This document shows positions 25,451 through 38,945 of a DNA stretch of 64,000 nt, one piece after another. Each line of letters begins with the position of its first letter. Positions within the stretch are counted from its first letter, which is position 1. Location of the stretch: positions 27,305,629 through 27,369,628 of the forward strand of contig OW387147.1 of assembly GCA_936440205.1 (NCBI GenBank), given 5' to 3'. This DNA comes from Lepidonotus clava (taxonomy: Eukaryota > Annelida > Polychaeta > Phyllodocida > Polynoidae). Position numbers and translations under genes: made by a program. The notes under the pieces were generated by a model. That model searched no databases. It was not told where the DNA came from and worked only from the letters and a program-made list of their open reading frames with translations.

Positions 25451-27206
25451 CAAAATTGACAGTTAGCAAATCACCCGTCACTGCAATTAGCGCTGTTATA
25501 ATTTGGAAAGATTACGGTTGCATCAATTTGCTAGTAGCAGCCTTATTGTTACAGTATGTTTTGGACATATAATAACGCAGTGGGGGCGGACATGTGACTT
25601 TAGTTTGGCAAACAGTGTGTTCGATTACTTGTGTAGGTGGAAAGAGTATATCCCCGGTGTCAAAGGGTAGATGTCCCTGGTTAAGAATGTCTGTGTTGCT
25701 GTGGACAGTGATGCAAATGCTTTAGGGATCAGTTTACTTTACAGGCACATCTACAGTACGCCTGCCTTCATACATATCAATAACGATCTCACAGATGATT
25801 ACTAAAACACTCAAAGGATTCATAGATACTAATAAACATTAGGTGCCATGCTTCTGTAAAAAGTACACAATTGTACGTAAATCATAATCATATTCAGCTG
25901 ATATGTGATTTGAAGTATTGTTTTCTGTATTTTCCTTTTCTTTTGTAAAATTCGATCTTTTCGATCCGGTACCTGTTACATTTGGCTTTCAACTGCCACC
26001 TTTGTCAAAACATTAAAATATTATTGATCACTGCATTTTTGCGATAGAATTCTGTGAAACCTATGAATATGAAAATATACACTTAAATGTTTATTTTAAA
26101 AGTGTCGACAGTTACGTTCAAAGAATTCTCTCACAGTTAGTCAATAACTAGATTTCTGTCAATAGCTGTGAATTTAAAATGTGATAACAACCGCTTTAAA
26201 AACCTCAATAACAATAGTTTCGTTGAAACTCAATGAGAATAATGAGTTACTTTTCAATTTGAATACATATAATTCAAAAGCAAAAGCCTATGTGAAAAAC
26301 GGCGTTTCTATAGATAGACTCCATTAGTGTTCGATCGCATGTGGGCCTGGCAGTCTATAGATTGTTATCTGTTTTTGAAAATCATCATTTTTATGATAGG
26401 GTGCGATGGCCATTGCTTGGCTAGTGTGGGGAGGGTGGGGCTTAGCGCAGCAGGTAAGCAGTTAAGTGTAGGGTACGCTGGGGGTATTGCGTAGCGCTGT
26501 GGGTCGGGAATATCGACATCTCCGTCATGTTACAGCAATTGGGAGTAGGAAGGGACGCGCCAATGCCATAGGGAGCAGTCTGAAAGCACAACCATTACCA
26601 CCTTATCTGAGGACTAATATACAAACCATAAATCAGTCTGCCCCCCTTTTTGGACTGCCGGCCCATACAATATGCAAAGGGGGGAGGGGGGCGCAGGCTT
26701 TGAGTTATGAAGAGATCAATGCCCAGGTTTCAGTCGAGTATTGTTGGTAGGTAAGGTTAGGGGGCGGTGGGCCGCTTTGTGACATTGTGGCCCCGGCTTG
26801 GAGTGGACGAGTGAGTGTTTGGTGAATTAATTCACGCCCCCCAATGAGCTGCTCACCCCCTCTTATACAGCTCACATTGTGGGGTGAGCTTTGTCCAGTA
26901 GGTGAGGTATAGATTTGGGTATTCAGCCTTCACACCTCTCCAGCCCACACCCTTCACTTTGAACAACACCTTATCCCACAGCTTTCACACCATGCTATTC
27001 ATACAAACCACACAATAACTTGTCCTCCCTCAGCGGGTTGATAAGAGATGTATTACAATCCTTGATTTCTCCACACCTGGCTGCAACTCATTATTTCTTA
27101 CCTGTCAGCAGTGTATGATGGTTTGTTACTGTTGTGTAAATTGTTTGGAGAGACGTACAGGGGCCCACATTCTGCATGGGCAACCCTCTTTGCATGGTAA
27201 ATAAAC
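25451..27206. other. non-coding stretch, nothing recognised
   Basis: A GC-richer zone at 26400-26900 contains an unassigned 87-codon frame without an ATG start. No gene is supported. Confidence 0.4.
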
Positions 27207-27418
27207 CCCATACCCACTAGGCGATTTTACTGGTGACCAGCAACTGGCGACTGGCTAAAATCGTCCGACTCTTAGGATTGCCAGTTAGTATGGTATATTT
27301 AAATGTGTATGTTTGATATGAGTCGGCACTAAAATCGACCTACTCTTCTAACAGAATTGGCTGATTTTAGCGCCAGTGAATTGGCCGACTCTAGTCAAAA
27401 TCGCATAGTGGGTATGGG
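27207..27418. mobile_element. palindromic MITE (212 bp)
   Basis: CCCATACCCACTAGGCGATT at the left matches the reverse complement of the right end (CCCATACCCACTATGCGATT) at 19 of 20 positions. Inner copies of an AAAATCG..CC.ACTCT motif recur in both orientations. There are no coding frames. Confidence 0.78.
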
Positions 27419-30400
27419 CCCTAAAATACCACATGCAAATGTGGTCACGTAACCACACTTTAGTGATAAAAAAATGCTTATCATAACCACGTATAGCTAT
27501 TGGACACATCTTAAGCTCAAATATTTTAAATAACATGATTTGCTAGATATTTTTTCCTAGGGAAATTTAAACAAAAACATACCTCCTGATGTCTTTGAAT
27601 AGTCAATGACAATCACCTCAAAATTGATCACCAATATGGAGCCCAGTCTTTTCCTGGATAATTTGATGTCAACTGAACAACGTCTGTAACTTGCATATCA
27701 ATATTAGTACTGGGTTTTAGAAGATGTAAGCGATTCTGCCCTGTGATAAATCCATTCAGGCACAGGAGACAATTGTCCAGCGTTTAGTATTCAAGCATCT
27801 GTAGCGTGAATGATGATTCCAAGTTGGAACTCTCTTGTAGTGTGACTCTCAGAGATTATTCTAATATACAACAGGCCTATTACTTTGTAACTTTTACAAA
27901 CATTTATGAATTAAAAGAAAACATCTTTCATAATCCGTCAATGTTTATTGTGTATTTACATCTTTAATGTTTATGGTGTATCTAGACACATATTACTATC
28001 GAATTGGCCAAAGAATAACTTAGATTGAATAATGTCAGGTTCATACATATGACCTTTTGCATTTACAAATTGTCCTTTAGGACCTTTGTTTAGGTGTCTG
28101 ACCTCAGCAATTATTTAACAAACCTTCCTGAACAGTCTATTTTGTAAATGTTAGTAATGTGTATTTGTAACTATGTTTGTTGTCCAGGACACCTTCTTAA
28201 TGCATTTCCCCTTAGATTAGAAAACGACTCAATGATGATAAAACGACACTCGCAGTCCCCTATTCCGGCCATTATTTCATACAGTCGGATAGAATCGGAC
28301 AGGAAAGATTTCCCCAAACCCTTCCTAATACATGCATAGCTCCAGATTCTGATCATATAAGCAAACACGGTCTAAACTATAACCCCACAAAGCCACAAGC
28401 CAATCGACCCACGGTATACCAGATAAGGATAGAAGGCACATAAAAATAATTGCATCAAACCCCCGTAGGCAAAGACCTCTTCAACTTGGCGTCGCGTGTC
28501 AGGCTGGTCCGCCTTAGTGCAAAATAATATTGCCCCTGATAGGGCGGGGCGCCTTGTGCCTCCTACAGAACGCCAGGCCCTGTGTGTTTTTTATTGAACG
28601 GCGCTATTGGTCAGAGCCCGGGGCGGGGCAGGGCAGGGTCTGGTTAGAGGGACCCCATGGCTCTATGTAAGGATATTAAGGCCGGCTTGGGCTGCAGCAA
28701 AAGCTGATCTAGCATGCAGCTATTCTATGCCAGCGGCAAAATTGTGAATATGTATAATTATGACACTTTTGTTGGTCTTTTAGGCTATGAACTGTAAAAA
28801 GCAAAATTCGGGGAAAACGTGATGTAGTTGCCATATGCAAATAATTAAGTATAACCGGTGAGTATTTTCTATTACATGGCTAGTATATTTCATTTATTTT
28901 TAGTGTATTGCTTTGCCCACGGTGTAGTGTCACTGCATAGATAATAAGTCATGGTGTAACAGTGCTCATATTTTCCCAGCGTTTCCTAGTACATTATTTT
29001 TTATACGGATAATTCTAATACTTGGAATGCCCTCGCTCTTTACATTTTCACAAAATGAAATGAAAACGAAATGCATAGGGAACTCACCTATTCTGTTTGT
29101 TCTTTGTAAGTTAGAACGCGCAGGTTTACACCTTTCTGACTGGAGATTTTGAATGGGTATAGTTCTTTTTGTATTAATCTCAGTAAATACAAAATCATGG
29201 AGAAGCACAGAGAAAAGTAGCCAGCTTTGAAAAATAAATATATAATACTGCGTCACTAAATGCACACCTGTATATAATATAAAACTGTTTGTATTCCTTA
29301 ACCAATAAAACCGATGGAAGATAATGGAAAAATAATACTAGGAGGCAATGCAGTTGACGAGGCTCTGATTGAGGGAATTAGTGTGTAATATCAGACCTGT
29401 TAATGCATGCGTGCTATGGGCCGGGGCAGAGGAAGATCTTATTTAGAGGCCACTGGCGATAGGTTGTGGGTCTGCGGCTACTAATAAGTCGGGAATAATG
29501 ACCCGGTAATGGGCAGGTAATGGCCACTCTGTCCTACCTGGTCTGACTTACAGCAAGCTATTGGTTGTGTAATGATGGTAAACCTGATCTAAACTTTATG
29601 ACCTGGTCAAGCTGTGGTTGACCTCTGTTTGTAACCATTGTGAAGATACAGGCTTTTGAAAATAAACCAAAAGTAATAGAATCCATTTCTTATGTCATTA
29701 ATACTATTATGTCGTGAATATTTTCCACTTCCTTATCTGTATCATCCTAAACTATATGTTCATATTGAATGATAGTTTGGCATTATCTAGGAGCAATTCT
29801 ACCCAATTTCCTCCTGTCCTCATCGACCTCATATCAGCCACTTAGAAGACGTTTAGAAGGAAATGCTGACTCAGGGTGAAGGGACCACATGTAAAGGGCT
29901 GATGACGTCAGTAACGGTTATTGTTCAATTAGGCCGCAGGGAGTAAAGAGAGACCTCTAGGTATCGGCTGGGTGATACTCTAAGAGCTGTCTACTTTAGA
30001 TCAGTTAGAAGCTAAGTAATAATTACCAGCGACGACTGATCATGTATAATTATAATGTATAATTATAAGTTAACGAGCTCAAATACAAGAAACGTGATCA
30101 AAGCTTGGTGATCCGGAAAATTATGAAGTCAAAGCATTATAAAGAGGAGAGGGTGAGAGGGATTAGCTGAAACAGAAAACCAGTAAAAAAAAATGTCCCC
30201 TCTGTATATTCCTATATGGAAATTATATATTACTGCATCAGAGTGCATACATATGATAAAATCAGTATCCAGGTGAAAGGTTGAATCAGTTATAATTATA
30301 TATATTTGATTATAACGTATTGACAAAGATTGCGCCCGTCTAATTCTTGGGTGCCACGTTATTAGCCTACAATATCAAAGATGGTAGACACTTGATAGAC

Positions 30401-30661
30401 AACTTTTGATTGAAACAAAGATAAAATGACAATGCCAGGCCCTGATGCAAAAGCAACAGTCCCATTCCCCTAAAAATATCAAATGAATAATTGCATGCAT
30501 AAATAAGAGACTGTCTAGATGAGGATAGTGTTCTATTTTTGATTGACGACTTTATAGAACACAAAAGAAAGAATAACGGTCGCCAACATTGATGCACCTA
30601 GCTGTCCTTGAATACATTGCCTGTTAGTACCCAACGATGTGGACACGGCACTGAGGGTATC
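27419..30661. other. non-coding stretch with a GC-box/CCAAT patch and a CRE
   Basis: Bases 28500-28700 are G+C-rich and hold an inverted CCAAT (ctattggtc) 9 bp before a GC box (ggggcggggc). A full CRE TGACGTCA sits at 29903-29910. An octamer fused to a homeobox-type site (ATGCAAATAATTA) lies at 28835-28847. A 13-bp unit, atgtataattata, is repeated twice around 30043-30068. No gene is recognised. Confidence 0.4.
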
Positions 30662-30749
30662 ATTTATGACATACTTGGTTTCCAATTAAGTGCAAACAGA
30701 GATTATTGGTATGGATATATTACATACCAATGTGGAATATGTCATAAAT
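30662..30749. repeat. nested inverted repeat
   Basis: The outer arms ATTTATGACATA/TATGTCATAAAT match 12 of 12 and the inner arms ATTGGTATG/CATACCAAT match 9 of 9, giving a compact double palindrome. Confidence 0.7.
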
Positions 30750-31068
30750 ACTAACTGGACACTGTCATCCAGTATTTTTAGTGTATTGGCACAGTAGGCA
30801 GTATTTTGTGTATAATGCCCACCTTGATTCACTGTGTGAAATGTTTTTCTCTTTCTTCTGTAACTTCTGAATGGATTCGCATGATTATTTTTCATTTTTA
30901 ATTATATGGAGATAGTGATAGAGTCCTATATTTGAGAGAAAATCAAGAATTTTAGGGTTAACTGCTTGAGACCAGTCAAAGTGTAAAGACCTTGTGCTAC
31001 TGCCCACTTTGCTCCAGTGAGAACTTCCTTTCTATTTCCCTTATAACTCACAAAATATGGCATATAAT

Positions 31069-31243
31069 AATTATAAGGAAAACTACCCAAGTTTGACAGT
31101 ACGTACGACCCTGAATACTCTGTGGGATGTTAGAAAAATTACAGTCCTCAGCCTAACTGCCTCAGGCAGTATTTTTGCAATGCCCACTTCATATTCAGGG
31201 TCGTACTGTCAACCTCTGTATGTTTTCCTATATAACTGCATAA
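31069..31243. mobile_element. palindromic MITE with possible 9-bp duplication
   Basis: The arms share ggaaaac, ttgacagtacg and acgaccctgaata in inverted orientation. The 9 bases GCATATAAT occur directly at both flanks (31060-31068 and 31244-31252), as expected of a target-site duplication, although the inverted arms do not reach exactly to the ends. Confidence 0.6.
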
Positions 31244-31252
31244 GCATATAAT

Positions 31253-32453
31253 TATGGAAATGGAATTGCATGCTGCCCACCAATATCTAAATTAATGTTG
31301 TATTCATGTTCGAGGGGAAAAAAACGTTGACTGTTAGTTCCTGTCAGGTTATCCTTCATTGGTTGATATTGGGAATATGGCAGTACCATTATATTAATGC
31401 TGTGCATAGGATAGGTGGGTATGTAACAATCCTGTGCTCATATAACAGTATACAGTTTACTTGTATGGCCCTAGGGCAATATCAGAGTAGTGGATGCAGT
31501 CATAATCAAAGGCGTTTATAGCGGATCTTCTCATATAATCACCAAGGGTCTTCAACTGCATCTCTGTGAGCGATTATATGAATATATGAATGTATATATT
31601 CATTAGCATATATACATGTACTTACAGATGCTATTTAAAAGTATGTATAAAAACGAGGGTTGAGTATGTAATAAAAGATAGTGCGCAAAACAGGAGATTT
31701 GATTACGAAGATGACAACGACATAAAATAGGGGGATAGACCGTTAGACCAAAAGCTTTAGTTGATTTAGGTGTTATCTTGTCGAAATGGTTTTTAATTGC
31801 AATTGAGTCAAAAAGAAAGAGATAAAAGGAATGTTAAGATGAAGAGAGAGGTTTTTTTCGAATAATGGCAAGTAACACAAACATTTTTCTTGGTCATCTG
31901 TCTGAACTTCATGGAAGTTTGTAATACGGTTGGTGGCGTGTATGGCCTAAATAGATCAATACTGTATTATATATTTATGGAAGCCCCAGGACATTGACCA
32001 TATCTATGATCATTCCCCCCTGGAGGAGCGGCCGGAGGATCCTCCACGGTCCGGTCGAAGTACCTCCAGAACCCTCGGCGTCCGTGTTAGTACTTATTGC
32101 TCCAGGCGTGAAGGGATGAGAGTGTCCCGGGTGCCCCCTGGTATACCCCATAACCCCTACATCACCCCTTCACCCCTCACGCCAACCTTGACCAATGTGT
32201 GAATATTTCAGGCCTCAGTGAGGTGATATCTTTCCCCCAGCCGGACCTTATAGACTATTATAAGAGCCCCGCAAACCATCGATGGCCCAGAAGTGATTTC
32301 CTAGTTCGCCGTATTTTTGCATCTGCAGGCCAAGGTTGGCATACATTGTGAAAATGTATATTGATGCACCATTATGCGCATTTTATCTAGGCCTGCCTTA
32401 GTACAATAATGTGGATGAGTATCTTATATCAAGGGTCATGATGAATCCCAGTT
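31253..32453. other. non-coding stretch, nothing recognised
   Basis: A G+C-rich patch at about 32010-32190 has no exon-like structure. Confidence 0.4.
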
Positions 32454-32640
32454 CAGGGGCGGATACAGGATTTCGGAAAGGGGGGTCAATATAAATAGGC
32501 CAAGTACTAAAATGTCCTACATTAGCGAGGACACAAGCAACGTTTTCAGTTTTTTTCCTTTCGTAAGTTTAAGTCATCAGCAAAAAGCAAGAGAAGGGTT
32601 TAAAGACGCGAACTTCCCACCCCCCTGGATCTGCCCCTAC
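32454..32640. mobile_element. short MITE of the CAGGGGCGGAT type
   Basis: The left end CAGGGGCGGATACAGGATTT plus an aaaggggggt tract is mirrored at the right by acccccctggatctgcccct. This end sequence (caggggcggat.cagga...gggggg) recurs at 55.4 kb. The interior is about 130 bp and non-coding. The target-site duplication is unclear. Confidence 0.72.
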
Positions 32641-32839
32641 TAGGTTGTCTTTTTAAATGAATAAATTATTATTTGTGTAATTTTTGGTGGCAAATCATAC
32701 ATATTTATAATAAAAAGAAAACTGGGTTCAGATGACTCAGGATACTCAATGGAGGTCGAACCTCCAGCTCGTAGCCTGAATAATACCACATCCTCTCATA
32801 GTTCTTTTTCTATAGTACCACATATTTTATAAACATGCC

Positions 32840-33241
32840 CAGTGGCCCGTCGCATAACCAAACTCTCGCAAGAGGGAGCGATTAAGGATGGATTTGTTTT
32901 TTTCTCGCTGTTTTTTTCTCTCCTTGTTTTTGGAATGTGCCAATTGTCCCTGTTGCGATGGTTTTGCACGCACTTTGAAGTTAATTTAATTGATTGATAA
33001 ATACATTTCCGCCACTTACCTCCTATATATTTTATAAGATGAGGGACACTGCTATTATTTGCTGAAAACAGAATATTAAAATTAATACCCCAAAATGTCC
33101 CCCCGGGACATGAAAGAAAAGGGGTGGTCAAACCATCCCTGTAAGGATGAAAGGTGGATTCGCTCCCTGTTGAACAGGGAGAGGTCTTTTGAAATGTGCC
33201 AATGTTCGCTACAGCGAGACCCGTTATGCGACGGGGCACAG
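32840..33241. mobile_element. MITE-like inverted repeat pair
   Basis: CAGTGGCCCGTCGCATAAC (32840-32858) matches the reverse complement of 33223-33241 at 17 of 19 positions. Further inside, gagggagcga and tcgctccct also pair. The open minus frames of 110 and 147 codons here come from the element and show no protein family. Confidence 0.6.
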
Positions 33242-33883
33242 TGCAACACCTTTTTGCTCGTTCTCTTTATTAGTTCTCTTGATAACTGACGAGCTATGTG
33301 TCCCCGGATCCTACTTTGAGAAAAATAAACACATAATCGTGCCTTGATATCCTCAATCCCATAATATACCGTTTGTGGCATAAAGCATGGCTTGTGGTTA
33401 ACTCTGTTTATCAACTTTTTCTTTTATTCACGACACTTATGTCCATTCAGCCCATGTACAGTGGCTCATATTTTGGATCTGATATAAAGATCTATAGCAA
33501 AAATAACGCATGCAATTAAGATTTTAGCTAGTTAATTTTCAGCTTAGGCCTACTGCTGCTCAGCCAAATGTGGCTAAGCAAAGGCGATATTGAACGAAGC
33601 AGATTTATCATAAAGGCATTAGGGAGTTCTCTTTCTGCTAGATAGATACACTGCAATGATTTTGGTCGTTGGGGTCTTACTCAGTTGAACTCATATGGTT
33701 GTCCCTGAGACATTTAACCTTCTGCTGTCACCAACAACAGCCCTGAAGTACATCCAGACGGCCGCCATGACAGCTGAGGGTCGATCACGTGGTCATGTCC
33801 CCCTTTGTCACATGATCTTAGCCCCAGGTACCCGGATGCAGAAGTTTTGAGTGCCACTGCGTATTGTTCATCGACCGTGACCA

Positions 33884-33897
33884 GTTTCCATGGAAAC
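33884..33897. promoter_or_regulatory. perfect RFX X-box
   Basis: GTTTCCATGGAAAC is a fully symmetric 14-bp X-box, the site bound by RFX factors that drive ciliary and neuroendocrine genes. It lies in a locally G+C-rich patch (33730-33950) about 5 kb upstream of the peptide gene. Confidence 0.5.
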
Positions 33898-36800
33898 GTC
33901 AGAGCGTCGCCCCTCTCCCATATTAGATAGCTGCAAACACAGCGTTCCTTCCTTCTCAGATAAACTCAAAAGAAGCAGGAAGTCTGATTCTCTCCGCTGT
34001 CCCTTGATATTTAGCTAGAATCTTATCCAGGCCAAGCATTCGTCGGATTCAGGTTGAATAGCACCCATGCCTGTGGAATAATTTGTACCCTTTCCCCTAA
34101 TTCGTCACCTTGAATCAACCTTTTTCGTCGAGCTCTTGACCATATTTGAAACGTATTTTAGGATATATATAAGGAAGTTAATTCCTAGTGTCTTCTTGGA
34201 TCTGAGATTAAGGTCAAATGTAAACTAAAACAGATTAGATTACCTAATTAATATTAATAAGGACTAGTCGTACTGCATTTTTTCTGACAATGGTTTGTAT
34301 TGTTATGAATCTTCCCAGCGGGATGTACCTCTTATTTTCGATCATTCAAATCCCTAATATAATGATAAAGGAAATGACAAGTTCATATTAGGGAAAACAA
34401 GGGATCAAGGGTTCCCACGTATCTATTTAACAAATCCAATTAATGTGAATATGACAGAATTAGAGAAATAATGTATTCACTAGACATGGTTTCATCTAAT
34501 CATAGGGAAATGATTTATAAGGAGACATTACTGCACTGTTTATTTTTCCGTTCTCATGATGAAAGGGATACGAAAAACAGGAAGATGAAAATACGACGGC
34601 ACCTCTCCTTGAAATAGGATCATCAAAGGGAATACACAGGCTTTATTGTTACGTTGCACGAAACGGAAAGTTTTTATTTTGATTGTTGATTTCTTTAAAC
34701 GGGCATGCTGTCAGAACAGTCTTGCCGATACCCAGAACGTGAACACAAATATTAATTTTCTTATTCAAACAAGGCTTACGTGTATGCAAACACGTTGCCT
34801 TTTGGAAGGAATGACTTCGTTCGTATAATTATCTGCTGGTTATACGGAATTTAAACAATATAGTTCCCTTTTACTCAATATCTGATTGATGTGATTATTA
34901 CTCTATAACCATCAATTCAAGCAGAGAGAAACATGAGAATTATAGTATGATTCTCTCTGATTCAAGGTTTCATCTCTGCAATGCGCATGCGGGGCGAAAT
35001 TGGCGGTAAACAGGTACATTGTTTCTGAAACAGTTAGGCCATGTAGGTACTACTAAACCTTTACATCGAATTAGTCCTGTACGATTATCGAACCCTTACC
35101 AGCTTACAGTCATATTCTAAAGTGACTGCATTGCTGTCTGACCACAAGCCCATTTTATTCCAGATTTCATAAATCGCCAGCAGGAATAAATCACTGGTTG
35201 CCGACGGTCAAAATCAAAGGACATAATGTGGTGGTTTTTTTTTTTATATCTTTTCTTTACCTGTAGCTGCGTCTTTGATGTTTTGTTGTGATGAGTCAGC
35301 TCGTGACATGGCAATGCATGTCGGATGTAATTCTCAAAGCAGATATATGTCGAATTGCCTCTCTCTGTACCAATGATATACTTCTTATGTGAATAAAAAG
35401 GGATAAACAAGTAGGTTTGTCTCCGAAAGAAACCCCATCATGTAGGTCCCCTGTGGCCTCAGCGCTATGTCGGCAATTTGTTAGATTCATCGTAACGGCA
35501 AATAGCGTTGGCATTTAGCGTTGAGTGGGGGATGAATGATTGATGAGGGGAGTAGGGTTTGACCGCCCCCACCACAACCACTCCAGAACCCCCACCTAAA
35601 CCACCATCCCCCTTCTCCCCCAGTCCTACCGCCCTGGAGTAACGTCTGAGCGCCCAAAGAAGTAGCTGGTGGGGCCCTCTCTCCATCAACAGACCCTACT
35701 TACCCGTCACCCATGTTTACCTGGCCCGGAAGTTATGATCAATGGACAATTTGCATGTGGCTCGCTACTCTCTTGACGCGACCAATGAAAAGAGGCGGTT
35801 CGCAGAAGGTCTATTTCAGAGTGTTTTCCCCTCAAAGCGCTCCCCAGTCTAATCCCCTTTCACTGGAGGAAGTTTTAAGGCGGGGAACTAGGCCACAGGA
35901 GGCTCAACCTGGGGTTGGGGTTAATCCCTTGATCCTCCAGGGTAAGTTGCCGCTGTTATGGGCGGTGGCTGTACTGTAATGATGATTCCATAATGTTACA
36001 GGGTCCTTCTGTAAGAGTCGTCGTAAACCAGTTCATTAGTGGGAGAGTCAAAGAGTTAACCACAGATGAATATTGATTCGCTCGGCTCGTTCTGCAGCTG
36101 ATGCAGATTTATGTGTTTGTGCTGGAACGAGAACTCGTAAACACATCCAAAGAGCTTCAGAATTGTAAACACTAGACCAGTATTTTCTATTAAATTATAC
36201 TTAGCAATTAGGACAAATAACAATTTCTGACGATGCGTTTCCTTTCTCTCATTTTTTATTAGAAATCTTGTGGATCCTTGTATTTTTTCTCTTCAAAAAA
36301 TCTCCTCAAAATTGAGCTAACTAGGAAAGGTTAAATTTTCTGACAATATGGATTCTTTCTCTTTTAATCATGAGGAACAGATGTATGTAGCTTCCTAGAA
36401 TCTGAATGATTAGCTAGATATGAAAATCTGAATTTCAATATGATAAGGAATGAAAAAGAAATCAAATGCGGTCTAAAGGAACCTCATACATTTTTCCCCA
36501 TTTATTTGCAATTGCATAGTGGACCACTATGATAATTTATGAGGGTCAGAACCGGGTCAGCAAGAGTAACTGTGATCTATTATTAACACGCCCATATGTT
36601 TAGCCATACCTCGATTTATGCTTAATAATAATAATAATATCTATTTTGATAACTTATTTAAAGTAATTAAATAAAGAAAGTAATAAAGAATATAAAGTGA
36701 CAACATAACCGTAATTCATGTCCACAGGGGACATAGGATGGTATACTGTGGTACCAACATCATGTTAGAAGAAACATTAGAATGTAAGCAATAATCTATT

Positions 36801-38296
36801 CTATGTCATGAATTTCCTATAACTCTTATCGATCAGGACGCTTTACAATCGCTGCGGTATGAGTATTACTGAATTCGAAAGAAAACTACTTAAAGACAGT
36901 ATAATATGTAGTTATTTCCTCATTTTGTTGTTTACACTCAATAGGAAATAAAGCACGAGTTCCGGCATGAGAACCTTTGAAATGCCTCTTTATGTCCTTC
37001 ATATGTCGAAATATGAGAAATTAAGTCCATAGACAAAGTAACAAATGTGATTGGGGCGTGGCCATTGTATTGGACGCGTGGTCACTGTACACCTTGTGGT
37101 CAAGCGACCGCTAAGTTGTGGCATGGCCGTCCGCCCCCGCCCGACCACTAATAGCTATGTGTCTGACCACCACTCAAGGCAAAAGCAGGGGCCGTGTGTG
37201 TGGGGCGGTGGGGGGGTGTTAAAGGCGAAGGGGGGGATTTGGGGCCAGGGGTAGTGATAGAAGTGCGTGGGACCAGCCCGACCGCCCGTAGGTAAACCTA
37301 GTAGTATATGAAGATGGGGAATATGATCGGGCAATGACCCCCCCCCCTCCACGTTATCCAGGGTTGATGCACGCACATGGCCACCTCTGATGTTATCACG
37401 TCGGCTACATTGCACAGGACATGAGAAGTTCTCATATTCATTATCTAAAAGCTGTGACGTCAAACGGATGTATTTTCTTCGAAAAGTTACGGATACATTG
37501 AAAAAAGTTATCTTTTTAGAATTGATACAGGGATGCGGAAATCTTGACGCTTAAAGCTGCAGAAAACATTTACTGATTTAACTTATTGAATATGAACATT
37601 GATTTTATTGTTCATATAAGTTAATCATTTAAGAAAAAATACTCAGTCTTTTACGATTGAATTATCTTATTTTACTTTCTGAACAAAGAAAGTAAAGAAA
37701 CTTAATCAATATTCTAATCAAATAATCACATACTCTATCTTTTTTCTACCTGTCGTTAATAAACCATTCTTAACACCACAGATACTCAATATTCTACGGG
37801 ATAGCAAGTTCAGTAATGCATGCAGCAAGAAAGGTGACTATCACGAAGAATTTGATTAAAGATAATCCAGCAATAATCAATTCTAATGGATGAACACGAA
37901 GATATGATTATAACATAAACGCAAGGACGCTTAACAAATAGAAGCAAATGGACAAAATTAATGTCGACTTACAAAAAAGATCAACCTTATGCAGAGTGAC
38001 CCACAAAGATACAAAGCCTCATCCACATGGTGCCTCGGGAATAATGGAAACCGAAGCAGCGATTCAACTGAAATTACGCTTCCAAATGAAATTAAGGACG
38101 GGAAATGACAATCGGAGAATGAACATCAGAGGGACCTCGGTGGCGCAGTGTTCATATTCAATTGTTCCCTGCAATTACTTAACAATCGGTCGTGCAATCA
38201 CTACCCACTTTTCTTTTTCCAAGCCCAGCATTTTACATGATCTGTTCTACTCATTCATTGGCTTTCTACGCGGAACCAAGTAGAGTGTCGACATAC
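33898..38296. other. non-coding stretch with scattered GC-rich patches
   Basis: No gene is recognised. There are G+C-rich patches at 35500-35960 and 37050-37380. An NRF1-type TGCGCATGCG lies at about 34984, and a full CRE TGACGTCA at 37455-37462. The rest is AT-rich. Confidence 0.4.
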
Positions 38297-38325
38297 ACAT
38301 CGACACACATCGACACACATCGCCA
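38297..38325. repeat. short 10-bp tandem repeat (atcgacacac)n
   Basis: About three units of atcgacacac. Confidence 0.7.
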
Positions 38326-38869
38326 AATAACTAGGTAGTACATCATGGTTGAAAGGCACTAGGGATTTGGCTCTTGATAGTACCAAATTTGTCTTATGTT
38401 CTCAGATTTACATATCATTCCGAATGAAATTTGAGCATTCCAGTGTACGAAACAGTACAATATACAATAATGCATTTGATTGGAAATCGTTCGCTACACG
38501 GTTGATGGAAGGTGTAAAACCAACAAGGATCTCTTTTAACCTAACTCTGTTCTGTGTGATGTGAGCAAACCTTAGACAAGCTTCAATAGTTACAAGGGGG
38601 CCGAGATTTCACCTGCCTGTCAAATAAATCAGTCTGTGTCTATGACTCTTTCAACTTAGAACATGTGACACCTTGAGTATTGACAGAAACAGATTTGTTG
38701 GGTTGGGGGGAGGGGGGTAAAATGTGGGTGTCGGGACGTGTTGAGTCATTCAGTGAGGTGAGTCGATAGGGACTGACTGAGCAGCTCCCCCTGACCCCCC
38801 TCCACCTCCTCCTGCATACGCCTCCCCTCTCTCCGTGCGCGTGCAGCGTCCCGCTGCTGTGACGTCAGA

Positions 38870-38945
38870 GCGGGCGTCGGCGTGGCCCGGTGGCTCCCCC
38901 TAGCAGGCAGAGATATAACTGGAAGTGCGCGCGGTGCTCAGACCA
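38870..38945 (+). promoter_or_regulatory. core promoter of the peptide-precursor gene: CRE, TATA, initiator
   Basis: A full CRE TGACGTCA (38870-38877) is followed by GATATAACT with TATAA at 38914-38918. An initiator-like CCATTCA then places +1 near 38945, 31 bp from the TATA start. An alternative TCAG initiator is at 38938-38941. The surroundings are CpG-rich. A CRE close upstream of a TATA box is a common arrangement in neuropeptide genes regulated through cAMP/CREB. The assignment to this gene rests on the downstream exon 1 and frame continuity. Confidence 0.6.

Noticed and set aside
32796-33414. 147- and 110-codon minus-strand frames
   Set aside because: They cover a MITE-like inverted-repeat element and have no protein resemblance.
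38130-38170. possible SINE head (cctcggtggcgcagtg)
   Set aside because: Only about 16 bases resemble a tRNA-derived SINE start. There is no A/B-box pair and no tail.
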